DNA of 64,000 bases from Cliona cf. orientalis. Lineage: Eukaryota; Porifera; Demospongiae; Clionaida; Clionaidae. The stretch is from assembly GCA_963930775.1 (NCBI GenBank), contig OZ005694.1:4891054-4955053 (forward strand), given 5' to 3'. Shown piece after piece: positions 35,157-47,191 of this stretch (the stretch's first letter is position 1; each line of letters opens with the position of its first letter). The translations under genes and the position numbers were made by a program. A model generated the notes under the pieces. The model was not told the DNA's origin. It searched no databases and saw only the letters and a program-made list of their open reading frames with translations.

Positions 35157-38100
35157 GTAAGTTATTTCTTCATGTTGTGTATAGAAGTATAGTACTAAGG
35201 ATGTGTGTGCCTTTATTGCTAGCATGTCCCCTGAGTCCTGAGACGCCCGTTCGCCCCATGCACATGACATTTATAAAGGGTGTATAGTAATTCTCTATTT
35301 TAATTGTTGGTAATAATTAATTGTTATAGTTCTAAGGCAAATATAACCTGAGCCTTGATTTTGATCTACCTAGCCTTTGCTAAGGAATTTCCGTCCACAT
35401 GCTGTCTATAGCTACAGATTTTTCAAACACTGATTACAAAGCTATAAACATAGTTAATTATAGCATGTGACCGTTTTCATCACCGATCATATCTTATTCA
35501 TCTACACTGGGTACTGGGTAGGTGAGACCATTTAGATTTTCATCTCTAATAATATTAGGCTTATGTTGCTTGTGAACTTTCAAGACAAGCCTCCCTCTAG
35601 ACTGGTTCGTTTCCAGTGTAGGATGTTGTTGTCAGGAGCTTTGGTCCTATTGTGGTCACCCGAAATATTTTGTAACTAGCCAAGATTTTAGTAGATCATA
35701 CCGCTCTTGTAGACTAATACCTTAGCTAGCTACCTCTTTCATTCTATTTTCTAGCAGTCTGCTTGAGCTTGTAGTGCGTTGATTAGCTACATAATTATTA
35801 TGGCCAATATTGATGATCTTTACCACAGTAGTTATGCATATGCACCAAGAGCTAGGATGTACATACATAAGTATGGCAGTTTTCTCGTATGAGCGATATA
35901 ACTGTGGGGTTTGCTTTGGCTTGCCTTATATTTTTCAACAAACTTCTTTATTGGGTATATTGATAGCCACGAGACTAGACTGTGTTTTACCAATCTGGCA
36001 TTATTTGAAAAATCATCACTAATCTGGTATTACTTCTCTCAATGAAAAAAAAAATTAATAATCATCATGATAGTGGCTAGCCATGATGACTAGGCATTAT
36101 GATGACTATTTCTCATTGAGAGAAGTAATGCCAAATTGCGATCTTGTCTAATGGCTATCAATATTGCATGATAATTAGCAATAGAATGGCTAAAGGGACA
36201 GTGGATTATATGCTCAAGCAGCGTGCTGATGGTGACGATGACTCTCTCTCTGTCTCTATGGGGAGTGTGACTATGATCCAGATCAGCCTGTCATGGAGGC
36301 AACCAATGACGAATCTTGTGAATTGCAAGAAACAGTGGCATCATTGAAGATGATCTCGATACCACACAATCCAACGCAGTGCAGGTGTCTCTTCCTCTTC
36401 TGGGGATCATGAGTCGATATGGAGTACCACAATTGAGTAGCTAAACATCCATGTAGCTAATTACTCGCCTCACCAATAGACCCTACTCGTGACTTCATTC
36501 TCATCATCACTTGGCCTGTTTTTCTCACCATTACACACCTGATGGAAACTGTTGCTGGTCACGAATGAGATCCATATCGTAGGTATTCCATCAGATGTCT
36601 TGGTTTGCACTTTATTGACGATCCCCTGGTACCACATGGAGAGGATTTGCATCCATGATAGTCTAGCTCAGACAAACTCATTGATGTCCTACCATGTTTG
36701 CCTAAACCTATGACCTTCCCCCCCCCCACCACCACCTTGACCTTGATTTCGATGAAGGAAGAAATAAGTTTCCGCATGGTACATCATTACTGGGACAGTA
36801 TATATATATGTCACTAATGCCAACCAAGAATTATGGGTTGCCGCAGGGAGCGCACTAGCTATTTCTCGAGTTTATATGTCTATGCTGGGAAGAAAACCTC
36901 TACTAAGTATGGCTGGAGTTTTTGAAGATATTCATCGGAAATCTAAAGGGAAAATATTTGTCAATGATAAGAGGTTCTCCTTTTCATTTCCCTCCTTTTA
37001 TCCATTAGTAGTCTTCACTATCATTGTTCAGGCTGGTGTAATAAGGCTTGGCCACTGATCTAGGTGTTTTATTGGAGTTTAGCTTGTCAAGGTTCCACCT
37101 CCACAATGATAAATAGGGGCAAAAACCTAGACACCTTATATGATCAGCGGGCCTGGCCCGATGAGTAGCAAATTATCTGTTTAATATCAGCTAGTGTGGC
37201 TATGGAGGTTCTCTGTAGCTATAACTACGGGGCTAAAAATAGTTTGAAAATGTTTGAGGTCAACATACATGACATAATTATTGTGACACCAATTGGCATC
37301 CATTAGCTACTTATATTTAGTCGATTAAGAGTGGTATGTCATAACAGATAACATGAGCAAGCTAACAACCGAAGCACATGCATCGTAACTAACGTGTACA
37401 TGTACATATTTATAACATGATAAATCAAGACGAGCACAAAGCAAATAGCTAGCAATAACATCTCTCTCATTGAATCTTGGTCTTTTGATCGAAAATATTT
37501 GCATATAAAGAGTAACGTTTGTGGCAATATTAATTTTGTATAATAGCAATCATATTATTATTATTATAATTCAAGTTGGTCGCTAAATAATGTATCAACT
37601 TTAATTGCATTTTCATCTAGTCAATCAGCCTGTGGGATTTATGTATCTCAATTAGTTATCATATGTGAGGTACAAGATGTTTTTAACTAGACACCAACCA
37701 ACTTGCAGATTAGGGCTATTCTTCTGGCAAACTGTATATAATTATATAGTTATAGATTTTGTAGCAGATATTCCAATATTTTCCCAGCTAAAGTTTTGTT
37801 GTAAAGCACATAGATGATGGGATCTCCCATTCTACTGTAGCTATCAATAGTCTATCAAGGGAAAAGGAGACTGAGTTTGTAATAATACTATGGTCATGTA
37901 TGCACACTGCTCTTCTCTATGAGCCACATAGGTGGGTCAGGAGAGTGTTGTTGTTTTTTTGTTTTTTTTACCTACTAATCTTAATTTTAAAGGGGCTAGG
38001 CTCCTAAGTGGCTCTGAAATTAGGTTTTCCTGAGCAAGTTGCAGGCAATGGTAGGGGTTTATCTGCATAGAGCTGAGCAAGGTGTGTTGGATGGGAAGGT

Positions 38101-38197
38101 TATCCCTTAGGTTTAGGATTGTTTTAACTCAGTAGAAGAGGAAGCTACTGAATTTTCATAATATTTGGGATACTATTTTGTATCTTGTTTATTGCAG
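35157..38197. other. NLR intron, about 3.0 kb
   Basis: No further exon recognised. Contains an imperfect inverted repeat at about 35955-36165 (arms TTGATAGCCA and TTACTTCTCTCAATGA), a C-run at 36719-36730, and unassigned ORFs such as 36876-37058. Confidence 0.4.
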
Positions 38198-38275
38198 GAT
38201 TGAAGGGAATCCATTTCGTAGAATTAAAGCTAAAGGAAGTATCGATAAGAACTGCAGTAATCTTACGTCACTGAA
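38198..38275 (+). CDS. NLR, LRR exon 2
   Basis: 78 bases, phase 2-2, acceptor TTTATTGCAG, donor GTAAGT. The split codon CA+G gives Gln so the joined protein reads LKELQIEGNPF, a perfect LxxLxLxxN register. The exon continues RRIKAKGSIDKNCSNLTSL. Confidence 0.85.
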
Positions 38276-38815
38276 GTAAGTCATAATTATTGAACGGTGA
38301 GGCCAGCTGGTATTGAGCATAATTGTGCCATAAATGGTACTATATTCTCCCAGTACTCCCCACTAGTACTGGTACACTAAGGAAGTGCAATGTCAGAACA
38401 TCTGGCCTGGCGATTGACAAGAAAGCTGTTAATTATTTATTGTTTGAGCAGTTTGTTCTCTTTACTCGTGTACTAGTCAGAATCAGAAGGTGGAGGCTGG
38501 AGGGGCTATAATATTATTTCCAATTCTTTTCAGGAAGGAGAGCGGATCCCAACCATTTTTTTAGAACCATTATTATAAACCACTCTGTGTAGATCAGAGA
38601 TATCGATTTGATGGTGGGCTGTCAGGCAGTGCAAGCTCGAAATATGTCCAAGATACATGTAATATCCAGGCTAAGATCTCTTCTTTGTTGACTAGTATCA
38701 CAAAACTGCTTCTTTATAGTATATATGCACAAGCAAAGTGAGCACGCAAGCCCTACCACTAGTACTCACATTATCATTGCACCACCCCTGCCAAAAGCAG
38801 GGGCAGCTTGTACCA

Positions 38816-38980
38816 TAGTGTCCCAGACAAGCGCCCACTACCAGGTAAGTGCCCATGTACCACATTTCAAGGGATCAATGTAGCAGCGTCTGTACAAAAT
38901 TAATGTATGCAGTTGTGTCCCGGGTAAGCCAAAATCGCGAGACATGTTTAAGTTCCCACGGGTGCTTACCCAAGACACTA
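38816..38980. mobile_element. MITE, 165 bp, TAGTGTC ends
   Basis: Ends TAGTGTCCCAGACAAGCGCCC and, as complement, GGGTGCTTACCCAAGACACTA, followed by CAGTA. Lies inside the NLR intron after LRR exon 2. Confidence 0.65.
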
Positions 38981-40387
38981 CAGTATTTGGAATAACCTTA
39001 AGTGTTGCATGAAAGCAGAGAGGGATTGCTGTAATCAACAATAGGGGTCTTAGTTATGCTATTAGTTATTACACGGGCTCAAGTGTCACACGGCAAATAT
39101 TGGCATTTACTCCATAAAGCACGAGGGCCGCAACTGATTAACATGAATAACTAGCGAAGGGCCTCTTTCTAGGCTGTGTGCCCCAGAGAGATACCAGACT
39201 TCTCAGAAAAGCCTATTGCACGGAGAGTTTATTCAAAATTAATGTGCTCTAAAAAGAACAGGCTGATCAATTTTAACGCTTGCTTGGACCAAAGGCAGAC
39301 AGAGCTAGAAGTCGAGTTACTGCGTGCACTCCATGAATAGATAGCTGGTGAGGTACACCTTGGATAGGCCTTGCTTATCAATAATTATTTACAACTTCAT
39401 GCAAATATCTATCTAAATATTGCATATTTTACATCAGCACCTTTGATGTTATTGGTCTTCATGAAACAAGGACTCGATCATGATCACCACTTAACATGGA
39501 TTGCAAATCATTTTTTGACTATTAGCAAATGGCTCTATCGTTGTAGGTCGAAGTCAACACACTATAGCGTGCATTAACATTCAAGGATCGTGGGTGGCTC
39601 ATTAGCCTACATCAAGATCCACACTTGCAGTCGGATGCATATACATGTACCTAGAGGGTGTACAGTGTCCATGTGGTGATGTAAATGGATTTGTATATTC
39701 AAAGGTGGGGGACATGCACCAGCCATTGTCATAATATTATCTAATTTGGGTACTAAATCAAAACCAAAGAAGACTTCCACACTTGTATGGAATTGCTGCG
39801 CCTAGTTACTTACATGATTCTACCTATAAGGCTATTATGGTCACCTATAAGACACATATTTTGCCTCTTAGGTCTAATTAGAATACAAGCTCGGGCTGGT
39901 TCTCAAGATCCCACTTCAAAACGAGACCGGCGTTTATGTATGTAGTACCATGCTGACTCTTGGCCTCATGGCGCACACGGTGCCACATGGTACATGTGTC
40001 GGTAATAAAGCAGCCTCGATAGATCAAGTTTCTGCCTCCTCTATAGCCTTTATCCTACAGAAATTCCTTTCGTTTCTGGGCCATTGGTTTGACAAAGCTT
40101 ACAGCTGCAGAAGGTTTGTACTCTTTTGAGCATGTGATCATAAGTATGATTACTAAGACCACACCCCCAGCTAACCACCTAGTGTGATAGGTGCCATGCC
40201 TCCTTGGAGAACCCGGCCTCTATTTGAGACCCGGTGTTCATCTACATGTATAGTATTATTATTATTATGTAACTGAAGATGTTTCATTTTAAGTTGTGGT
40301 GACACTAAAGCAGGGTAGCGTTTATTTGGGGGAGGATTCTATTTGAGCATATATTCAGTGATTGAGTTCTCGGTTGGGGATCCATAC

Positions 40388-40500
40388 TAGAACTAGTTAG
40401 ATCGTGCTATACCAACCCGGACATTATCTTTCAATAATGGCATTATAAAATTAATTGAAAGATAATTTCTGGGTTGGTGTAGCATTATCTAACTAGTTCC
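40388..40500. mobile_element. Hairpin MITE, about 113 bp
   Basis: The arms GAACTAGTTAGATCGTGCTA..CCAACCC and the complement ending AACTAGTTC pair over about 45 bases around an AT-rich loop. Just beside it a 70-bp stretch is directly repeated (40240-40310 and 40575-40650). Confidence 0.65.
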
Positions 40501-40727
40501 ATATATGGTATATCTATTAGGGCCACAATGATTGTTTTGTGTGTGTGTTTAATTACTATGCTGGCTGCTGCACACTTCATCTACATGTATATGTGTAATA
40601 TTATAAACTGAAAAGGCTTCATTTCAAATTGTGGCTACACTGGAGCAGGGTGCCGACCACCACTGCTTTCCCCACTTTTTGATAAGCCCCAAGGACAGAT
40701 TCAATGAAGAGTAGAGTAGTAGACCTA

Positions 40728-40806
40728 GTCTCGTGAACCAGACCTCTCCCTCCGCAGCACTGGATATATTGCATCACCAGCACGCGGGAGGGAGGGAGGG
40801 TCTGGC
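40728..40806. mobile_element. Truncated copy of the CTAGTCTCGT hairpin MITE
   Basis: Begins CTAGTCTCGTGAACCAGACC like the intact copy at 53452-53545 but lacks the final right arm. It contains GGGAGGGAGGGAGGG, a possible G-quadruplex. Confidence 0.5.
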
Positions 40807-41109
40807 CACTCTGACACGGTTTCCCTTGCACGCTGGAATGTTGGGTCACATGACAGTTCATGTTTGGAATTTAATTTCATCCCGCAAATATGTACATGGA
40901 CCAGCGCGCATGCACGCGTGCAATACTAGCAGGAGGGGCTGGCGTGCAAGATCGAGCAGCTCGTGGTCCATGGAGAGATGGAGGAGATTTGCTATGGATG
41001 CGTTAGTGAGATTAAAATGGGAGCTTATGAACATAGGAAACTGTACACTATTAGGAATGATAATAAGTATTGGCAGTCACGAAATTTTCCCACCCACGAA
41101 AATTAATGC

Positions 41110-41340
41110 CTACGGTGATATGGTACTATGCGAGTCCATGATGATGGGTGTGGCCATAAACATCGTGGCAGTGTGGCCAACATTTTCCAAGCAATAGTAG
41201 CCACTATCATCCAGCTGATAGCCTCTCAGGCCAGTTAAGGACTGGGACACCCATTTCAGAGTGTTTTCTGGGATAGTTTTGACAGCCTGAATCTCTGTAA
41301 TGGAACATGACATGGACACCTTACTTTCACCATGAGATAG
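41110..41340 (-). other. Possible degenerate Ig V-like exon on the minus strand
   Basis: The minus-strand frame reads HGESKVSMSCSITEIQ, TLKWVSQ and YQLDDSGYYCLENVG. These are the B-strand Cys, core Trp and 'D-x-GxYxC' elements of an Ig variable-type fold, in the right order. The Trp to second-Cys spacing is far too short (under 20 residues), so several strands are missing. It may be a relic or a chance pattern. It lies on the opposite strand to the NLR gene, in a segment that interrupts a repeat shared with 54330-54540. Confidence 0.3.
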
Positions 41341-41349
41341 AGCAACTCT

Positions 41350-42142
41350 TTCTTAAACCGCAGAACTACCTTTCGGCCACGCCCCTTAATTAATCTCGAT
41401 CCTATGACGTCATGAACGATGGCCATTGGGATATCTAAATCGCAAGAGGCGGCGGTCTAGATCAACCAGGATGGCGGTCTCTATAGGCTCAGTAGATAGC
41501 CCTTATGCCAAACTACTTGAAACACATTTGGCAGGCAGATCGGTTGGCAAACAAAGCTATAGTAGCACAAAGTGTAAGAAACCTGGTGGTCATGCGACCG
41601 TACTTACCTGAATATCTTCCACCTCGAACCATCTTTCGTCGTGCCAAATGGAATTATAACTCGAAATATAGAATACTTCCCTCGTGTGATGGATAGATGC
41701 CCTCAGCTAGATGATTTCACCGCCGCCTCAACTGCCTCCTAACTTTGTACAGTAACTATATGGCGATGATCACGATCATGTGACTAAACGCGTAGGGATA
41801 TATGGCGCGCACGTGATTACGCTCTGACCTCTACGTACCCAGGCCTTAACGTACCTGAGCTCTTTGACACTAATATTCTTCTATCTCGTGCTATATTTGT
41901 AGTCTTTGTAGGTATGGCTTAATAACAAATACGATCGCGAGCGCGTGTATCGATTACATCATCGCTTGTGCACCAGTGCCACACCCCTGGATTGGTTGCT
42001 GTCACAAAATTTTAAAAACCACGAAAATTAATTTTGAGGGCCTTTTCGGACTTTCCACGAAAATTAGACCCCATGAAAATTACCCGCCATACGGTATTTA
42101 TTCTGTGACCTATAACCCAATCCATATCTGTCATTTATGCAG
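41350..42142. other. Intronic; inserted segment and repeat shared with 54.3-54.5 kb
   Basis: 41080-41140 and 41870-42010 match 54330-54540 in order (AAAATTAATGCCTACGGTGA, then GTGTATCGATTACA and GGTTGCTGTCACAAAAT). About 720 bases between them are present only here, including TGACGTCA at 41405-41412 and an ATG-started 46-codon ORF at 41472-41611 that I do not recognise. Confidence 0.4.
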
Positions 42143-42220
42143 ACTTTATTATGTTGATACCAGCAATCTTGGACTTGAGGAAGGACTCAAGCACTGTTGG
42201 ACCTCATTGGAGACCCTAAG
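42143..42220 (+). CDS. NLR, LRR exon 3
   Basis: 78 bases, phase 2-2, acceptor TTATGCAG, donor GTAATT. The split codon AA+A gives Lys so the joined protein reads LTSLKLYYVDTSNLG, then LEEGLKHCWTSLETL. The start of the repeat is canonical; the helix part is three residues short. Confidence 0.85.
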
Positions 42221-42859
42221 GTAATTTTAATTATGGAAATATACACATTATCATTATAATAATATCCCGTTGCTATGTGCTATATATAGCCATTATAGAT
42301 ATTGGACTGGTAACTGTGCAATATGAGTAGCCTCAGGTAAATTTACTGTGCAATATCCCCAGGAATAGCTAGGGAAGTTCTGCACGTGTCCGTATTTTTT
42401 GGAGTACATGGTTTTCACAGCTTGTAGTGTTCATTGCTGCTTAGCATTTGGAAGCGTTTCTTTGAGGGTGAAAGCTCGAGGTCTTGAGGAATGAGCACTC
42501 ATTTGGGGGCGTGTTCGGAAATACATAGGTGGAGCGAATTCGGCATGGCATCACCGAGTTTGAGGCTCGAGGTTTTTTGGTCGAGAGAAAAGTCAGTATT
42601 TTGCACTGAAAGTTTATCTTCTAGCGATTTTAGATAGGAGTCGGTCCACTCTTCCATTCCTAAGCCAAAACGGGGCGACGTTGGGTGTATAGTGACGCTT
42701 TCCAACAATAAAGGTGACACAGCTAATCGTACTGTAAGAGTCGGCCTATTCACCATTGAACTTTTTTTTCGTTACTATGGTAGATTTAAATTTTTTTGCT
42801 AGATGCAGTGCATTTCTAGGTACGCTAATACTTCGGAATATAAACTAGTTATATCACGC

Positions 42860-42950
42860 ACGCTCGGCATGCATGGCATTTATTACCCTCAACCCTCGGG
42901 CGCTTTGCGCCCTTGTGCTTGCACCCGTGATATATAACTATTGCTTATGT
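42860..42950. repeat. GGGCGCTTTGCGCCC hairpin repeat, copy 1
   Basis: Contains CCCTCGGGCGCTTTGCGCCC and GCACCCGTGATAT. A copy with the same two words (CCCTCGGGCGCAAAGCGCCC, CGCACCCGTGATAT) is at 45790-45865. Confidence 0.5.
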
Positions 42951-43295
42951 TATATCTTTTACATAGTTTTCTGGGACAATTATTCTTAATATCACACTGC
43001 TAAGTGTGCAATATTAACCCCCTCAGGGTGTACAGTGCGATATTAATTCCTTCAGTACTGTATATTTTATACTGAAATAGCAATTAGTATAGTAGGTATA
43101 TATAGGGAGGGAATAGGTGACCATCAGTCAAGAATGCAGCCAGCTGGCTGTGTGCATACACACCAACAGGCCACACTACAGACTCGGTTTACACAGGTAC
43201 AGGAGCATACTGACATGCACTAATTGACACCACACAGGATACAATTAATTTTAGCAATTATTCAATTGACACTTCCCACCGGTGCAAGAATTAGT

Positions 43296-43571
43296 TACCG
43301 TATTTACTGTAATTTAAGAGCCAGGAAGAAATAATTCTCACCTCACTTGGCGCTTACATTTAAGCTAGCTTCGATGGCGAATGGCGCTTATATTAGAGTG
43401 GCGGTTAGTAATATTAGTGACGTGTGGTACATAGTACCGCATTATAATTACTAAGCGCCACCTAAAAATTATTCCGTCGACGTTTGGCGCTATTTTTAGA
43501 CGGGAAAAATACCATAAATGGCCAGATGGCGCTTATATTACAGTGGCGCCTAAATTACAGTAAGTACGGTA
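43296..43571. mobile_element. MITE, 276 bp, TACCGTATTTACTG ends
   Basis: Ends TACCGTATTTACTGTAATTT and the complement AAATTACAGTAAGTACGGTA. Subterminal GGCGCTTA words recur in both orientations. Confidence 0.75.
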
Positions 43572-43907
43572 GCTAGTTCGTACGGTGTACCATGCTTCTC
43601 TCGGTCGAGAAACTATAAAAAGGATGCCACTATCATTGACCAATCTGACGCTGGACTATTATTTGCTGGTAGTACAGATAGATAGCTATTCGAAACACTC
43701 GTAGCTAGCTAGCTAGGCTACTCACAGTCAACAGCTAACCTCCTTCAGTCAGCGAGTTCGAGTTGGATGGTTCTTTGTCTCGTCACTGTCAAAGTTGAAT
43801 TTGTTTCTATGGAGCAGCTTGTTTCCATGGAGAGGAGCCATTGACCAATCAGTGGTGAGATAAAACATTGCGGGGGCTATACTGTTTACTTCCTCGGGAT
43901 ATAAATT

Positions 43908-44885
43908 AGTTTTAGATCGAGTGTATCCATTCACTGGACTGGACTACTGGACTCACCTTTGACCCCAAAATATTAGTTAGAAATGGTCATTTTGCACTGA
44001 TTGGCAGTGATAGAATGCTATCATCATGTATCATGTCCCTTCTCTGTTCCGGAAGGTATTAACTTTACATGCTATCAGGCCTAATAGATGAAAATCAATT
44101 ATTATAGCTAGCTAGCTACTAGCCAGTCAGCCTTAGCTAGCACCTATTTTTCGGGCTAGCTATAGAACCTCTTCAGAATATAATGTAATATTATGTCCTA
44201 TAGCTACTACATGTACATGTAAATGATGATACCCAGTCGCTGGTGTCCAATCTATAGCTAGCTAAATATCACAATGGGTGTTACCGGCATTTTTAATTGC
44301 TATAGTAAACCGCATTGCTCAACCTACTCCCGTAACATATACTTATTATTGATATTGATGGTCATGGTAGCTATGTACATGTAGCTAGAGATGGAAGAGT
44401 TTCCTATCATTGATAATCATTTGGTATGCAAGCATAAGACAGTCACTGGCAGCTAGTATAGCGGCTATTGACTGAATGGGGGACTGAGGGGGGGGCCTTT
44501 TTATTATCGGCTATTGAAACTTGGCATTCTAATTCATGCTAACTCTCCACCTATCCATGCCCCTACAGCTGGCTGTTACCAAATAGCTACATTAGCTACT
44601 TAGCTGCATAGTTTGGCAATAGTCAGACTGGACAGCTAGCTAATAGTTAGTGACCATATTATACTGGCATAGCTATACAGTACTAGCAAAGCAACTACAA
44701 CGGTCAAAATATCCTGAATCAGACAACTGTGGTGGAAATGGAAGGGCTGGGTATTAAATCCTCAATCAGAGAGTTAAATTAAGCTCCTATTTGTGCCCTT
44801 TTGGGGTCAGAAGTGAGTCCAGTAGTCCAGTCCAATGGTCCAGTCCAGTGGTCCAGTCCAGTCAATGGATACACCCATTTTAGAT
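43908..44885. repeat. Inverted repeat pair with GTCCAGTCCA tandem tract
   Basis: 43908-43970 (GTATCCATTCACTGGACTGG, CTCACCTTTGACCCCAAAA) is the complement of 44800-44885, where GGTCCAGTCCAGT is expanded to three or four tandem units. The 830 bases between are AGCT-rich and show no gene. Confidence 0.55.
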
Positions 44886-45051
44886 CCTACCTGTAACAAA
44901 TACTGCAACTGAACTGCAGTATCTATCCTTCATAAAAAAAACCTTGTAAGCTCCATAAAGAACCTGGTAAATTTTGTTTGCCTATGGCTAGTTTGTTGCT
45001 AGGCAGTTGTTTATATACAAAGCTGTTGCATTGTTGCTAGGATCTAAAGTA

Positions 45052-45187
45052 GTTAGACACTGTTTAATCGGTTTCTACGTGATTTAGAAGACCTTAGAGC
45101 TCAGTAGAACCCTCGCTTCACTCGGGATTCTACATAGAGCCCTTCGGTCTTCTAAATTACGTAGAAACCTCCTAAACAGTGTCTAAC
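45052..45187. mobile_element. Hairpin MITE family M1, copy 2
   Basis: 136 bases, GTTAGACACTGTTTAATCGG to GTGTCTAAC, flanked by TA on each side. Arms of about 60 bases are nearly perfect complements, and the copy aligns along its whole length with 13593-13728. Confidence 0.8.
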
Positions 45188-45789
45188 TATTATAATATTT
45201 TACTACTGAACCTTGTCACAAGTTTCCTAGGTAATAAGCAGGAATTAAATTCCATATCATAGTTCCCATGTAGCAATATGTTTGATATGACTTCCCCCAG
45301 GGGGGGCACTTGAGCCAATCACAGTAGAGATCTTGCATAGCAACTGAGCAAGTATAAAATGCACTTGGAAACAACTCAGCAGAATGACGTTTTACTAGCT
45401 TAAATGCTATTTAGTCATTTCCTGAATGCTCTGCCTTATCCTTATTTTTGTTGCTTATATGTGCATTTGAACTTCTATAGAGAAAAAAAAAGCAGTTGAA
45501 CTTGAGAAATTGTACTGGGGCTTGAGCATAGGTTGCCAGTGAATGCACACATATACCGGGAGAACACATTACAGTAGCACAGACATTGACGAATAGGTCA
45601 TAGCTGTCTAGGTTGTCGTCCACTGAGCTTGATTGTGTCCAGTGACGGACTACAAATTTTATACTGGCTAACTACCTCATTTCAACCTTTCAAATTTTGG
45701 TTAGTTTTGTTTCTGGGTACTGAATGCGTAGCCTAGACGATTAGTAGTAAACAATTATATTAGTGATTCACTGGTTGCCAAGGAATTGA

Positions 45790-45865
45790 TGTAAACAAGT
45801 GGCCCTCGGGCGCAAAGCGCCCTCGGGCTTCAGTGCAATGAGATCCCTCGCACCCGTGATATAAT
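45790..45865. repeat. GGGCGCAAAGCGCCC hairpin repeat, copy 2
   Basis: See 42860-42950; in this copy the hairpin is followed by CTTCAGTGCAATGAGATCCC and then CGCACCCGTGATATAAT. Confidence 0.5.
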
Positions 45866-45957
45866 TATTATGTGGTATTTTTGTTGATGCAAATTATATC
45901 ATAACTTCAGGGATTGACTTACCTGTCACAAAAATGTCCATAATATGCCTTAGAGTA

Positions 45958-46400
45958 ACCCGGGTGAAAAGGACCGCGCAAATACGTGGTTAGCGCGAGC
46001 GTTGGTGGGTACAAAGCGGATATCCGCGGAAATACGTGAAATATTGACCGTTCAACGTCAGGTCACGCCCAAACGCGCGGGTGCAAGCGGTTCAAAAATG
46101 AACGATGATAGCGTTTCGACGTTCAAGCAAGCTTGTAGCGGGCGATACTCAGGGTCGTTGAAGCTTAGTAGCCGAAGGTTCGAACGCGCACAGAATCGAA
46201 GCGCTCCTTTCTTAACTTTGTTTTCGATCACACCGGAAATAAACGGTTTGGGGCGGTACCGTGCGGTAATACGCGCGAAATTTGGTGTAAAAACCGCGTA
46301 TTTTCGACAATAAACCGTGCGCGCACGCGTTCCTTTTCTTCCGGGAACACTAGTAGCATGCACGCATGGAGGGTACTGTGGGGGCAAAGCCAAGCATAGT
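45958..46400. other. GC/CpG-rich island inside an AT-rich intron
   Basis: Base composition changes sharply to CpG-rich (CGCGCAAATACGTGG, AAACGCGCGGG, ACGCGCGAAATTTGG). Open frames on both strands follow from the lack of AT-rich stops and resemble nothing. It may be an inserted element or an unmethylated regulatory island. Confidence 0.35.
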
Positions 46401-47191
46401 AGAGGCCATCTGTGATACCAGTAGCAAGCAACAATCGCTACTGTAACAGTACGTTATCTAGCTTATAATCGTAAATTAACCACACTCTCACTGACCTTTG
46501 TATCTTGTGGTGTTCTGGGTTGAACTGTGTGGTTGATGGGCGGGTTAGTTCTCCACTCATATAGAATTCATAAAATGCCAGAGTGAATGCAGACTAAAGC
46601 AGACATTTGTTGAATCTGTTCAGACTGCGATGAACCTGTAGACTACCAGTATGGACACGGTGACTGTGTGAGAACGTGGTCTTTGACTATAATATACTGA
46701 AACATAATATATTTGAGCAGGACCACCCTGATTGAGGGGATCTCCATGCATGGTTGTGTTCCAGATAAAACAGTCCGATCACTGTCAGATAGATAAGCAT
46801 CCATTTGGTGTGACTCTACTAGGTCTGGGCCAAATATTTGTGAATAATTTTTTGAATAATAGGCAGCTTCTTGAAGAAGTTGAATAATGGGCTTTTCAAC
46901 TGCTCAAGGAAGCTAGTGTGTATACACAAAACTCTGTGTCATGTGACATGAATCTGTGTTCAAATGAAGGAAGCACTTGAGCAAACAGCTTAGACAACTA
47001 GTCATCGATCACTTTTTGGAAGTGTTAAAAATTCCTTTAGCCTCAGAACTTACAATAAAGAGAAAAATTGCATGTAATCCAGCACTTGTTGACCAAAATG
47101 TACGTATACATTCTGGTCATATTCATGTTTCATTTGCATTTTTTAGTAATATTTATACCATGCCCACGAGGGCTGTATGGGATTTATTGCC

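Noticed and set aside
46002..46434. Overlapping ORFs of about 100 codons on both strands
   Set aside because: They follow from the CpG-rich composition, which has few stop codons; no family resemblance or splice pattern.
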